A stretch of DNA of 49,081 nt from Candidatus Sumerlaeaceae bacterium (GTDB taxonomy: Bacteria; Sumerlaeota; Sumerlaeia; Sumerlaeales; Sumerlaeaceae): assembly GCA_019695055.1 (NCBI GenBank), contig JAIBAT010000126.1:1-49081 (forward strand), read 5' to 3'. Shown here one piece after another: positions 40,990 to 49,081 of this stretch. The position numbers and the translations under genes were made by a program. Positions within the stretch are counted from its first letter, which is position 1. Each line of letters starts with the position of its first letter. The notes beneath the pieces are model-generated. The model saw only the letters and a list, made by a program, of their open reading frames with translations, made no database searches and was not told the origin of the DNA.

Positions 40990-42918
40990 GTGATCCGACT
41001 TCTCCCCGAGACACTGGTAAACAAGATCGCAGCGGGCGAGGTAATTGTGCGCCCGGCGTCTGTGATCAAGGAGTTGGTTGAAAATGCCCTCGATGCAGGA
41101 GCGACGCGCGTCGTAGTAGAAATTGGGAATGAGACGCGAGACTTGCGTGTCAGCGACAATGGGTGCGGTATGGACCGGCAGGATGCGGAATTGTCCCTCG
41201 TCCGCCATGCCACAAGCAAGATTTCGGAATTCGACGATTTGTGGTCCCTTGAAACTCGAGGTTTTCGCGGCGAGGCGCTGGCGTCCATCGCCGCTGTCTC
41301 ACGGCTCCAAATCCTGACGCGTAAGCGCGACAACGTTGCGGGAACCCGGATAACGTCGGAGGGGGGAAGCGAACCGCGCATTGAGCCAGCCGGTGCACCC
41401 GAGGGAACCGACATTCGGGTTCGCGATTTGTTTTACAACACTCCTGCGCGACTCAAGTTTATGAAGTCCGCCGGGAGTGAAACGCAGCAGGCTCTTTCCA
41501 TGCTAACGCGGCAGGCACTCATTCGCCCCGACGTGGGATTCACGGTCTCGAATGAGAAAACGGTGCTGATGGAGTTGCCGCCGGACCAGCCATGGTCTGA
41601 GCGTGTATCCATGGTGCTGGGCTCGCAGGTTCAGGAGAATCTCCTGGATGTGGACGCCACACGTCACGGGATTCGAATTCGAGGTTTCATCCTTCGCCCT
41701 GCCTATAACCGAAAGGACAGGCGTCATCAGTTTTTCTTTGTGAACGGGCGTCCCGTTTCGAGCCGCTCCCTGAGTTTTGTGCTGCAGGATGCTTACAAGG
41801 GCCTCATCATGGTCCAGCGGTATCCCGTGGTGGTGCTGGATCTAATCTTGCCGCCGGGGGAAGTGGATATTAATGTTCACCCGACAAAGGAGGAGGTTCG
41901 GTTCAGAAATGAGGCGCAGGTAAACGGAATTCTGCACAAAACCGTTTCGGAGCGGCTGCGCGCCGCCAACTTGATCCCGAGCATGGAGTTTGAGGGTACT
42001 GGAGGTGGGGACTTTGATTCTCGGGCTTCTCAGTCCCATCTTCCCTTTGAGATTCCCCAACCTGAGGGAACTGGCGCGTTGTCGTCGATGCCGGTCGATT
42101 TCAGCCTGTACACATCCCACATTCAGGCCCCTGTCGGCGTAGATTTCAGTGGGTTTCGGCGATCGGCGTCAGAGTTTGCGGATGCAAACCGCGAATTGGA
42201 TCAGGTTATGTCGGCTGCGTCTCCGTCGCCAGCTCCAATTGATATTGGGGGCGATTGTTCGGTGCGCCCGCTGTCCCAATCGTTGGGGCACGTCACGGAG
42301 AAGCCGGAGGAAACGCCGGCCATTGAGGCGCTCGTGCGTGGTGGGGTGCTTCCGGAACCGCTGGGGCAGATTGGATTGTGCTACATAATAGCACAGGCAG
42401 GGGGCGACCTGCTAATGATTGACCAGCACGCGGCCCATGAGCGATTGCTCTACATGAAATTCTCAGCGCGACGTCAGGCAATGTCCACCCAGCCCTTATT
42501 AATTCCGGTTTCGTTGGACGTGCCGCTCGCGTCGGTTCCATTTATCTCTCGACTGTTGCCGGTACTGGAGCAAATAGGTTTGAAAGTCGAACCATTTGGC
42601 GGCTCCACGTTCCTTGTGCAATCGGTGCCGGCGGACCTGCCAAAGTTTGATCCCGCTGGCGTCATTGCGGATTTGCTGGACGATGTGGAGACGCTGGGGC
42701 GTGTCGAGGAGGTCGAGGTGCTGCGGGATCGTATTGTGACGCGGATGGCCTGTCGCGCTGCCATAAAGGCGGGCCAAAGCCTTCACCTGGACGAAATGCG
42801 CGCACTAATTCGTGACATCATAGGGTCACGTCTTGGGTTTACCTGTCCTCATGGTCGCCCGACCATGATTTTGCTAACGCGGGACCAACTTGATCGGCAG
42901 TTCAAGCGCAAGCTGTAA
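40990..42918 (+). CDS. mutL: DNA mismatch repair protein MutL
   Basis: A 642-residue GHKL ATPase coordinating mismatch repair. GTG start at 40990 with AGGGG eight bases upstream. The N-terminal ATPase carries all motifs: KIAAGEVIVRPASVIKELVE, ENALDAGAT, VSDNGCGMDRQDAELS, RHATSKI, TRGFRGEALASIAAVS and GT.IRVRDLFYNTPARLKF. The linker from about 345 to 450 is polar and variable. The C-terminal dimerisation/endonuclease domain contains LLMIDQHAAHERLLYMKF, ACRAAIKAGQ and TCPHGRP. The endonuclease motif DQHA-x2-E-x4-E is intact except for the last Glu, which is Met. The protein ends exactly where the oppositely oriented sulP gene ends. Confidence 0.96.
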   Translation: MIRLLPETLVNKIAAGEVIVRPASVIKELVENALDAGATRVVVEIGNETRDLRVSDNGCGMDRQDAELSLVRHATSKISEFDDLWSLETRGFRGEALASIAAVSRLQILTRKRDNVAGTRITSEGGSEPRIEPAGAPEGTDIRVRDLFYNTPARLKFMKSAGSETQQALSMLTRQALIRPDVGFTVSNEKTVLMELPPDQPWSERVSMVLGSQVQENLLDVDATRHGIRIRGFILRPAYNRKDRRHQFFFVNGRPVSSRSLSFVLQDAYKGLIMVQRYPVVVLDLILPPGEVDINVHPTKEEVRFRNEAQVNGILHKTVSERLRAANLIPSMEFEGTGGGDFDSRASQSHLPFEIPQPEGTGALSSMPVDFSLYTSHIQAPVGVDFSGFRRSASEFADANRELDQVMSAASPSPAPIDIGGDCSVRPLSQSLGHVTEKPEETPAIEALVRGGVLPEPLGQIGLCYIIAQAGGDLLMIDQHAAHERLLYMKFSARRQAMSTQPLLIPVSLDVPLASVPFISRLLPVLEQIGLKVEPFGGSTFLVQSVPADLPKFDPAGVIADLLDDVETLGRVEEVEVLRDRIVTRMACRAAIKAGQSLHLDEMRALIRDIIGSRLGFTCPHGRPTMILLTRDQLDRQFKRKL

Positions 42919-44637
42919 CTATTTGTCTGTCTTGTCCTTCTCGCGTTCCACAGTGGGAATAAAAGGGACCGTATGCTCGACGGCCGGAAGATGCAGCAGT
43001 TCGCGGGCGCGATCGAGGGCACTGTCAATGTTGCCGGTGATGTTGCTTTCACCGATCTCCCTCCACAGATCGGATTTCATCAAGGCCACCACCGGCTGGG
43101 CATGAACATCGGACAGCAGGAAGGCCGTGCCGCTGGACAGGCACTGCTGGTGCAGTTGGTGCAGGAGGTGAAGGCCTGTCGCGTCGATGGCTGGTACGTT
43201 CCTCATGCGTAGTATGAGGGCTTTGGGAGTGGGCTCCACAAATCGCAGCGTTTCCTTGAAAGATTCCGCAGCTCCGAAAAAGAACGGGCCATTGATTTCA
43301 TAAACCTCGACTCCTGCCGGGATTTGGCGGGTCGAAGCCGCATTCGGGTCGGCCTTCTCCTCCTGATCTGCAAATTCCCTTGTTACGGCACCTACGTTTG
43401 TAACTTCGCCCATTCGCTTGATAAATAGGAGCGAGGCGAGTACCACCCCCACCTGGACCGCGACGGTCAAATCTATAATGACTGTAATTGCGAAAGTGCT
43501 GAGCAGAACCATAACGTCGCTGCGCGGCGCACGCAGCAAACGGCGGAACTGGTCAATTTCGCTCATCTGATAGGAAATCACCACAAGAATTCCGGCAAGG
43601 CAGGACAGGGGGATAAGTTTTGCAAGGGGAGCAAACACCAGCAAAACGATTAGGAGGACCAACGCATGGATCATTCCTGCGACCGGCGTTTTGGCACCAC
43701 TCTTTATGTTGGTGACGGTGCGGGCGATGGCGCCGGTGGCCGGGATGCCACCAAATATTACAGATCCGATGTTCGCAAAGCCCTGGGCCACGAGTTCCAT
43801 GTTTGATTTGTGCCGCCCGCCAGTCATGCCATCGGCCACTGTCGCTGACAGTAGTGACTCAATGGCCGCAAGCAGGGCCACCGTGAGTGCCGGGGACATC
43901 AAATCCCTGACCTGGGACAAATCAAAATGTGGTATGGATGGACTTGGCAGGGTTCTAGGCAATTCATGAAACTTGCTGCCAATGGTTTCGACTGGCAGCT
44001 TGAGCATGGCGCTAATCGCAGTGGCAAGCAGCATGGCCACAAGCATGGCGGGGACCTTCGGCGTTAACCTTCTCAAGACAAAGATTCCAGCCACGGTGCC
44101 AATGCCAATGGCTGCCGCGGAGAAATTGATCCCATGCAGGTGATTCCAATAAGCCAGCCATTTGGGGAAAAACTCCGCAGGTGGATTCTCCATCTGGATG
44201 CCGAAGAAATCCTTCATCTGGGATGAGAAAATCACGACAGCAATGCCCGATGTGAATCCTGTGACCACTGGAAAAGGGATGAACTTGATCATGCCGCCAA
44301 ATCGGCAGAGGCCCATGACCACAAGGAGTGCACCGGCCAGGAAGGTGCACAGCACGAGCCCCGGGTAGCCGTACTTGGCAACAATGGCGGCCACAATTGT
44401 GACAAAAGCGCCCGTGGGGCCGCCAATCTGCACCTTGCTGCCCCCAAGTGCTGATATCAGGAAGCCCGCCACCACGGCCGTATAGATTCCGCGTTCAGGT
44501 GTCACGCCGCTTGCAATGGCAAATGCCATGGCAAGGGGAAGCGCGACCACCCCCACGGTCACACCCGCAAAGAGATCCGAGAGGAAAGTCCTGGAATCGT
44601 AGTTTCTAAGACAAGTTACGGATTTGGGTACAAACAT
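42919..44637 (-). CDS. SulP-family inorganic anion transporter with STAS domain
   Basis: A 572-residue inner-membrane transporter of the SLC26/SulP family (sulfate, bicarbonate or other anions). The family N-terminus DLFAGVTVGVVALPLAMAFA and the VQIGGPTGAFVTIVAAIVAK and GFTSGIAVVIFSSQMKDFFG segments are clear. ALTVALLAAIESLLSATVAD and NMELVAQGFANIGSVIFGGI, then GAIARTVTNIKSGAKTPVAG, complete the hallmark core. The C-terminal cytoplasmic STAS domain spans about 440-545 (VEVYEINGPFFFGAAESFKE; ALILRMRNVPAIDATGLHLL). The substrate cannot be read; bicarbonate transporters of the BicA type share these features. It starts 12 bases after the tandem response-regulator gene, so the two are an operon. 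Confidence 0.93.
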   Translation of the reverse strand: MFVPKSVTCLRNYDSRTFLSDLFAGVTVGVVALPLAMAFAIASGVTPERGIYTAVVAGFLISALGGSKVQIGGPTGAFVTIVAAIVAKYGYPGLVLCTFLAGALLVVMGLCRFGGMIKFIPFPVVTGFTSGIAVVIFSSQMKDFFGIQMENPPAEFFPKWLAYWNHLHGINFSAAAIGIGTVAGIFVLRRLTPKVPAMLVAMLLATAISAMLKLPVETIGSKFHELPRTLPSPSIPHFDLSQVRDLMSPALTVALLAAIESLLSATVADGMTGGRHKSNMELVAQGFANIGSVIFGGIPATGAIARTVTNIKSGAKTPVAGMIHALVLLIVLLVFAPLAKLIPLSCLAGILVVISYQMSEIDQFRRLLRAPRSDVMVLLSTFAITVIIDLTVAVQVGVVLASLLFIKRMGEVTNVGAVTREFADQEEKADPNAASTRQIPAGVEVYEINGPFFFGAAESFKETLRFVEPTPKALILRMRNVPAIDATGLHLLHQLHQQCLSSGTAFLLSDVHAQPVVALMKSDLWREIGESNITGNIDSALDRARELLHLPAVEHTVPFIPTVEREKDKTDK

Positions 44638-44649
44638 CGTCTGCCGAAA

Positions 44650-45783
44650 CTACTTGTCGGCGGAATGCTGGCGGAGAAATTTTTCCAGTTCCGTTTCTTC
44701 CTTTCGCAGCAGGCGGGTTTGCTTGTTTTCCAAATCGTTGCGGCGCCGGTTCTCCCATGCCTGGAGTTGCGCGTACGTCAGTGTCTTGGGATAGATTCTG
44801 AACGTCGGCAGTTGCATGAGTCCCTGCAATTTTGCCCTGAGTTCGGAGGGTTCAAAAGGTTTTGGCAGGAAATCGTTTGCGCCGATTCGCAATGCGTAGT
44901 CGCGGTCGCGCGGTGTTGTCTTCCCGGAAACAAACATCATGGGTGTCTTTGCATAGCGAGCGTTTCGCCGCAGGGACTGGCAAAGCTGGAATCCGCTCAT
45001 CTTGGGCATCATTGCGTCGAGCACGATGAGGTCTGGTTGGTAACTTGTGATCTTCTCAATGGCTTCAATGCCGTCCATTGCAGTCAGGACTTCAAAATCC
45101 TGCTCAATGCACATCTTCACGATTTGCAGCAAATCGGCGTCGTCATCGACCACGAGAACCCTTGTCATGCCGACATTGTCTGGAATCCAGCTTCCCGGCC
45201 CCTTTTCAGGGAGAGGTTCGGAAGCCTGCGCGGCCGGGGGCGGAGCTGCGGGTGCCGTCGGCCGGGCGGGCGGGGCCGGCTTTTGCTGCGCCGGCTGGGG
45301 CGCTGAACCTCCGCCACGCTTGGCTGCTCGCGCGGCGGCAAGTGCCTGGGCGCCCTGCTTTTCAAATTCCTTGATTTCCTCGATAGTGTAACGGTTGGGA
45401 CGAAGTGGGGGCGTATTTGTCTCAAAAAACAAATCCACGTTTCGCAGCAACCGCTGAGGATCAAATGGTTTGGTCAGGTATAAACTCGCTCCAACTTCAT
45501 AGCCATGCTTCATGTCTTCCTTTGAGGTCAGGGCGGAGAGGAAGAGCACGGATATGTCTTTAAAGTCTGGATGCTTACGGATGGCAGCACAGGTCTGGAA
45601 ACCGTCCATCATGGGCATCATGATGTCGAGAACCACAAAGTCTGGTTCGGCGAGTTCGAGCTTTTCCAAGGCATCGAGGCCATCCACAGCCTCCACCACC
45701 TCGTATTTGACCGACAACGCGGCTTTGACGATGGCCCTTATGTCGGGCTCGTCGTCCACAATAAGAATTCGCTTTTTTGACAT
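44650..45783 (-). CDS. Tandem response regulator (two receiver domains, no DNA-binding output)
   Basis: A 377-residue cytoplasmic signalling protein. REC1 spans residues 1-125: ILIVDDEPDI, phospho-acceptor Asp53 in VVLDIMMPMMDG, and Lys105 in LTKPFD. A Pro/Ala-rich linker (about 150-200) joins REC2 at 205-325: VLVVDDDADL, Asp256 in IVLDAMMPKMSG, and Lys308 in LPKPFE. Both active sites look complete. The C-terminal 50 residues (YAQLQAWENRRRNDLENKQT, then RLLRKEETELEKFLRQ) form a charged helix, probably a coiled coil, instead of a DNA-binding or enzymatic output. The phosphodonor kinase is not in the window. It lies directly upstream of the SulP transporter, so control of transporter activity or assembly by protein contact is possible (inference). 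Confidence 0.92.
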   Translation of the reverse strand: MSKKRILIVDDEPDIRAIVKAALSVKYEVVEAVDGLDALEKLELAEPDFVVLDIMMPMMDGFQTCAAIRKHPDFKDISVLFLSALTSKEDMKHGYEVGASLYLTKPFDPQRLLRNVDLFFETNTPPLRPNRYTIEEIKEFEKQGAQALAAARAAKRGGGSAPQPAQQKPAPPARPTAPAAPPPAAQASEPLPEKGPGSWIPDNVGMTRVLVVDDDADLLQIVKMCIEQDFEVLTAMDGIEAIEKITSYQPDLIVLDAMMPKMSGFQLCQSLRRNARYAKTPMMFVSGKTTPRDRDYALRIGANDFLPKPFEPSELRAKLQGLMQLPTFRIYPKTLTYAQLQAWENRRRNDLENKQTRLLRKEETELEKFLRQHSADK

Positions 45784-45891
45784 GACCGTGACCCCTTGGT
45801 AAATGGGTGAATCCTATCCAATCACTGAGTGGTATTAGTGAGCCGTTGGCTAGGGGAGTCAATACCCAGTTCTTGCTGGATTTTCGGGCGT

Positions 45892-45933
45892 AAAAAAGCC
45901 GGCCCAGGCAGCATGGACCTGCCCGGACCGGCT
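45892..45933 (-). terminator. Rho-independent terminator after icd (minus strand)
   Basis: Read on the minus strand, AGCCGG ... GGCAG ... CTGCC ... CCGGCT forms a long stem (45897-45933), followed by TTTTTT (45892-45897). It lies just past the icd stop and before the response-regulator promoter region. Confidence 0.88.
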
Positions 45934-45955
45934 GATGGAGGCATCGTTGGGGAAT

Positions 45956-47410
45956 CTATGCGCCTTGCGGTTGAGTGAATCCAGGCTGACCGTCAAAGGT
46001 GTAAAGGTGCTCGGTCTTGATGAAATCGAAACCCGCCTGCGCAAATCGTCCCAGCAGGGCCACAATCTGTGAATGGGAAACCGGTTGTCCGCTCTTGCTG
46101 GAGAAGAACCGGCAGCGCCAGTTATCGGTGCGCATTGTGTCCACTTTCATTCCCGGCCAGATCTTCATGCCGCGATTGCTTATAATGCTGATTTCAAACT
46201 CCGGTCCCGCCAGCTTCCTGGCTGCCTCACCCAGGGCTTCGGCGTCCTGGCTGGCGTAGTGCAGGAACACATCCACGCCGACCAGTTCCTTCTTCTCAAG
46301 CTTGGCAGAGGATGTGCGTGTGACGTTAAGTTGTTGGGTGGGGGCATGCTTGTAGCTAACGGCTTTCAGCTGCTCCGGCTTCTTGCCAATGCGCGCAATC
46401 ACGGCGTCGGCGAATTCCTTGGTGCCCACTTTCTCCTTGCTGATGTTCGGATCAAAAATGTCGTAGGTGTGGATCCCGTCTTCGATGGTCTTGAGCCAGG
46501 CATTGTGGGCGGCCTCGGCAGCTTCGGGCTGGTTGATATGGACCAGCATCAGGATGGAGCCGAGGAAAAGTCCGGAAGGGTTTGCCGAGTTCTTGCCCGC
46601 GTGGCGCGGCGCTGAGCCGTGGATGGCCTCAAACATGGCGCACTGCTCGCCAATGTTTGCTGAACCCGCAAGACCCACTGATCCGGCGATTTGTGCGGCC
46701 ACGTCTGACAAGATGTCCCCATAAAGATTGGGAAGAACAATCACGTCAAAGACCTCGGGAGTATCGGCCATCTTGGCGGACCCAATGTCCACGATCCAGT
46801 GCTCGTTCTGGATATCCGGGTATTCGGCTGCAATCTCATCAAAGATCTTGTGGAAGAGACCGTCGGTCATCTTCATGATGTTGTCTTTGGTAAAGCAGGT
46901 CACCTTCTTGCGGTTATTCATGCGCGCATACTCAAACGCATAACGGCAGATTTTTTCACTGCCCGGCCGGGAGATGAGCTTCAGGCACTGGATGACCTCG
47001 TGGGTTTGGCGGTGTTCGATGCCGGCGTAAAGGTCCTCTTCATTTTCGCGCACAATGACCAGGTCGAGTTTGGGGTGCTTTGTGCGAACAAAGGGGTAGT
47101 AGGAAACGCAGGGGCGAATGTTTGCATAGAGGCCGAAGGCTTTGCGCGTGGTTACGTTAAGGCTCTTAAATCCGCCACCTTGGGGGGTGGTAATCGGGGC
47201 TTTGAGGAAAACTTTCGTCCGTCGCAGCGAATCGTATGCGGTCGGTTCGATGCCGGCGCTGTTTCCACGCAGGTAAACCTTCTCGCCTATCTCAATCTCC
47301 TCGAGTTCCAATTGGGCTCCCGCGGCCTGGATGATTCGAAGGGTCGCATCCATGATTTCCGGGCCAATGCCGTCGCCCTTGGCCACCGTAATCGGGGTCT
47401 TCTGTGCCAT
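45956..47410 (-). CDS. icd: NADP-type isocitrate dehydrogenase, long form with C-terminal extension
   Basis: A 484-residue TCA-cycle enzyme converting isocitrate to 2-oxoglutarate. The first 335 residues carry the catalytic fold: VAKGDGIGPEIMDATLRI, KAPITTPQGGGFKSLNVTTR, LYANIRPCVSY, VIVRENEEDLYAGIEHRQT, CFTKDNIMKMTDGLFHKIFD, PNLYGDILSDVAAQIAGSVG and FEAIHGSAPRHAGKNSANPS. The extra 140 residues (VSYKHAPTQQLNVTRTSSAK and ELVGVDVFLHYASQDAEALG onward) are the C-terminal domain seen in the Rickettsia/Thermus-type enzyme. The ATG at 47410 is preceded by an AAGGAAAGGCATTATTCAGC-type leader with a ribosome-binding site. This is the second isocitrate-dehydrogenase-like gene in the window. A terminator follows its stop. 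Confidence 0.93.
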   Translation of the reverse strand: MAQKTPITVAKGDGIGPEIMDATLRIIQAAGAQLELEEIEIGEKVYLRGNSAGIEPTAYDSLRRTKVFLKAPITTPQGGGFKSLNVTTRKAFGLYANIRPCVSYYPFVRTKHPKLDLVIVRENEEDLYAGIEHRQTHEVIQCLKLISRPGSEKICRYAFEYARMNNRKKVTCFTKDNIMKMTDGLFHKIFDEIAAEYPDIQNEHWIVDIGSAKMADTPEVFDVIVLPNLYGDILSDVAAQIAGSVGLAGSANIGEQCAMFEAIHGSAPRHAGKNSANPSGLFLGSILMLVHINQPEAAEAAHNAWLKTIEDGIHTYDIFDPNISKEKVGTKEFADAVIARIGKKPEQLKAVSYKHAPTQQLNVTRTSSAKLEKKELVGVDVFLHYASQDAEALGEAARKLAGPEFEISIISNRGMKIWPGMKVDTMRTDNWRCRFFSSKSGQPVSHSQIVALLGRFAQAGFDFIKTEHLYTFDGQPGFTQPQGA

Positions 47411-47745
47411 GCTGAATAATGCCTTTCCTTATGTTTTTTTGCCAGAATGATGAATCCTGCCGCATATCAGGGTGCACCGTGACACCCGCCAGACAGGGAC
47501 TCATGGTAGATCAGAATCGCTCATGCACACACTGGCAGGGTGCGGTGTCAAGTGTGTCGTAATCTGTTACTTGGCCAAAGTTGGGTCGTTCGCGTCTTCG
47601 CCCCAAGTGCCAGTTTTTGCCGCGGCTGAATATACTTCGGAATCAAAAGTACCATTACAACAAGTAATTTAGGGGTAAGCATCTGGCGGACCCGCCATAT
47701 CTTGGGGCGCCGGGAGTTTCCTCAATTCCATTAAGGAGTCGAAAA
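47411..47745. other. Divergent intergenic region between icd and yceI
   Basis: About 335 bases without a convincing gene; a 66-residue frame at 47472-47672 shows no features. A hairpin ACACACT-N17-AGTGTGT lies at 47527-47557. TATACT near 47632 could be a -10 box, but no good -35 accompanies it. Both promoters should be here. Confidence 0.45.
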
Positions 47746-48357
47746 ATGATGGTTCCCCCAGTGAGGAAGTTCAACACCGTTTTGGCTGCAATGGCAGGTA
47801 TTGTGATTGCTGCTGGTGCAAGCAGTGGTCGCGCCGACACGTATAATATCGACGCGGTCCACTCCAGCGTCGTCTTCAAAATCAAGCATCTCAACACCTC
47901 GAATTTCTACGGGCGATTTAACGACGTATCCGGAAAAATTGAACTGGACGAGAAGGATCTCTCAAAATCTTCCGTGGAGTTTACGATCAAGACGGACAGT
48001 GTTGACACAAACAATGAGAAACGTGACCAGCACGTGAAGGGCCCAGATTTCCTGAACACCAAGCAGTTTCCGACCATAACCTTCAAGAGCACGAAGGTTT
48101 CCAAGTCGGGGGAGAACAAATACGCTGTGGACGGAGAAGTGGAAATGCATGGCGAGAAGAAGCCGCTTTCTGTGACCGTTGAGCAGGTCGGCTCCGGCAA
48201 GGACATGAAGGGAAGCGACATCTTTGGGGCGGAAGCCAAATTCACATTAAAGCGTAGTGATTTCGGAATGAGCGGTATGCAGAAAGCTCTCGGCGATGAC
48301 ATAGAGGTCATCGTAAGCGTTGAAGCCGGCAAGGCGGGCGCTGCGGAAGTAAAGTAA
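47746..48357 (+). CDS. YceI-family periplasmic lipid-binding-like protein
   Basis: A 203-residue exported protein. The ATG at 47746 has AAGGAG eight bases upstream; a second ATG follows directly. Signal peptide: KFNTVLAAMAGIVIAAGASS, cleaved near GRA|DTYNID. The mature YceI lipocalin-like barrel is classic: TYNIDAVHSSVVFKIKHLNT, YGRFNDVSGKIELDEKDLSK, SVEFTIKTDSVDTNNEKRDQ, HVKGPDFLNTKQFPTITFKS and EMHGEKKPLSVTVEQ, ending GDDIEVIVSVEA. Family members bind isoprenoid or polyprenyl chains in the periplasm and often respond to stress or alkaline pH. It is transcribed alone and followed by a strong hairpin. Confidence 0.95.
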   Translation: MMVPPVRKFNTVLAAMAGIVIAAGASSGRADTYNIDAVHSSVVFKIKHLNTSNFYGRFNDVSGKIELDEKDLSKSSVEFTIKTDSVDTNNEKRDQHVKGPDFLNTKQFPTITFKSTKVSKSGENKYAVDGEVEMHGEKKPLSVTVEQVGSGKDMKGSDIFGAEAKFTLKRSDFGMSGMQKALGDDIEVIVSVEAGKAGAAEVK

Positions 48358-48367
48358 CCGAGTCTTT

Positions 48368-48399
48368 GGGCGCGGCAGAAGGAATTTTCTGCCGCGCCC
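48368..48399 (+). terminator. Hairpin after yceI
   Basis: GGGCGCGGCAGAA-GGAATT-TTCTGCCGCGCCC is a perfect 13-bp stem starting 10 bases after the yceI stop. Only scattered Ts follow, so termination may be partial. Confidence 0.7.
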
Positions 48400-48441
48400 G
48401 AATTGGTTCTGTGCCCAGATAGCCTCCAAGGAGCCGCGTTA

Positions 48442-49081
48442 ATGAGTCCCCAGGACATTCTCCAATTCGCCATTGCCATTGTCGTGGCCGTCGCCTGTTC
48501 AACTTTAGTCCTCATTCTTGTTGGTCAACCGTGGCGACGGGAATTCTTTGCCTATCTGCGCAATGCTGCTCCTGCAGCAGCTGTCGGATTGTCCTTTGTA
48601 GTGGGCTATTTCTTATTTGCCCGCAGGTGGCCCGGTTTTCCTCCCCGTGATGTCTCCCACTGGCCCGTGTTTTTCGCAGCGGTGGTATGGCTTTCTGCCT
48701 ATATCCCAATGCCGAACCAGAAGTGGGCGCGTGCGCTTCTACTTCTTTTGGGTGCTGCAGCGGTTACTATGGCCATACTTTATCCCTTCCGCACCTCCAT
48801 GGGTTCGTCCCTTCGTTTCTGGATAACGGCATGTCTTATTAGTCCCGCTCTTGTTGTGATCTGTCTATTAAATGGGGCACTCGGCTCGAAGAGTGGCGCA
48901 CCGGGAAGCATGATATCGCTGCTGCTGGCGGGGGTGGGAGTCAGTGTCACTTTAACAATTGCCGGCAGCGTACTCCTAGGGCAAATGGCAGGGCTCGTTT
49001 GCGCAGTTTTTGGCCCGGTGGCAGTCGCGGCAATTATTTGGCCATACAAAATGAGTTACTACGGTGCAGCCGCGGGTTTTC
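48442..49081 (+). CDS. Multi-pass membrane protein, 3'-truncated by the window edge
   Basis: An open frame from ATG 48442 to the end of the window (213 codons, no stop). AAGGAG lies nine bases upstream. Translation gives about seven hydrophobic segments: FAIAIVVAVACSTLVLILVG, AAPAAAVGLSFVVGYFLFA, WPVFFAAVVWLSAYIPM, ALLLLLGAAAVTMAILYPF, WITACLISPALVVICLLNGA, MISLLLAGVGVSVTLTIAGS and AGLVCAVFGPVAVAAIIWPY. No known motif is recognised in this part. It is probably an inner-membrane protein read separately from yceI. Confidence 0.7.
   Translation, partial: MSPQDILQFAIAIVVAVACSTLVLILVGQPWRREFFAYLRNAAPAAAVGLSFVVGYFLFARRWPGFPPRDVSHWPVFFAAVVWLSAYIPMPNQKWARALLLLLGAAAVTMAILYPFRTSMGSSLRFWITACLISPALVVICLLNGALGSKSGAPGSMISLLLAGVGVSVTLTIAGSVLLGQMAGLVCAVFGPVAVAAIIWPYKMSYYGAAAGF

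Noticed and set aside
47472..47672. 66-residue frame between icd and yceI
   Set aside because: No ribosome-binding site, no motif; it covers the region where divergent promoters should be.
1..49081. tRNA, rRNA, CRISPR array, transposase or phage integrase
   Set aside because: Scanned for T-loop-like GTTCGAATCC, evenly spaced direct repeats and recombinase motifs; nothing convincing was found by eye. tRNAscan-SE, Infernal and CRISPR tools would settle it.

Overview
The window looks like chromosomal DNA from an uncultured, fairly GC-rich, Gram-negative-type bacterium. LpxL/HtrB-type acyltransferase, SulP, YceI and many Sec signal peptides point to a two-membrane cell. Stand-alone pseudopilins carrying the AVPNFLEAQT(R/K)AKVSR stretch, a TIGR03663-type membrane glycosyltransferase, an XPB-type helicase pair and a giant FG-GAP/thrombospondin-3 surface protein are typical of candidate phyla such as Sumerlaeota (BRC1), Hydrogenedentota or their PVC-like neighbours. 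That placement is inference from gene style only. No rRNA, tRNA, CRISPR array, transposase or integrase was recognised.

Layout. Bases 1-1758: the end of an exopolysaccharide-type sugar transferase and a base-composition-atypical secreted protein. 1819-5041 (minus): an aspartate/C4-dicarboxylate operon, with a DcuB-like antiporter followed by an aspartase that carries an N-terminal cyclic-nucleotide-binding-like domain. 5249-5336: a three-hairpin palindromic element. 5600-11052: secreted hydrolases, a cohesin-like protein and a SPOUT RNA methyltransferase. 11232-17629: lipid A-type acyltransferase, XPB helicase, its large partner protein, and a TMEM175-type channel. 17653-21545: small accessory genes, including two paralogous secreted propeller-fragment proteins and a secreted protein of unknown function. 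21848-22408: Hsp20.

22906-30764: pseudopilin, NAD-type isocitrate dehydrogenase (minus), a large membrane protein, the TIGR03663 glycosyltransferase, a second pseudopilin and a small secreted protein. The last of these is translationally coupled to a 2206-residue secreted metzincin/FG-GAP protein (30761-37381), which ends in a textbook intrinsic terminator. 38169-42918: cimA, proB and mutL on the plus strand, meeting tail-to-tail a minus-strand operon of a tandem response regulator and a SulP transporter. 45956-47410: NADP-type isocitrate dehydrogenase with its own terminator. 47746 to the end: YceI and a truncated multi-pass membrane protein.

Functionally, the central-metabolism genes cover aspartate to fumarate (aspA/dcuB), the oxidative TCA step (two IDH paralogues), threonine-independent isoleucine synthesis (cimA) and proline synthesis (proB). 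The most unusual content is the cNMP-domain/aspartase fusion, the coupled small-secreted-protein/giant-metalloprotease pair, the hydrolase joined to a putative glycosidase-like half, and the duplicated propeller-fragment locus. I found no clear defence island or mobile element. Start codons were reassigned by signal peptide and ribosome-binding-site inspection where the longest frame was clearly too long.
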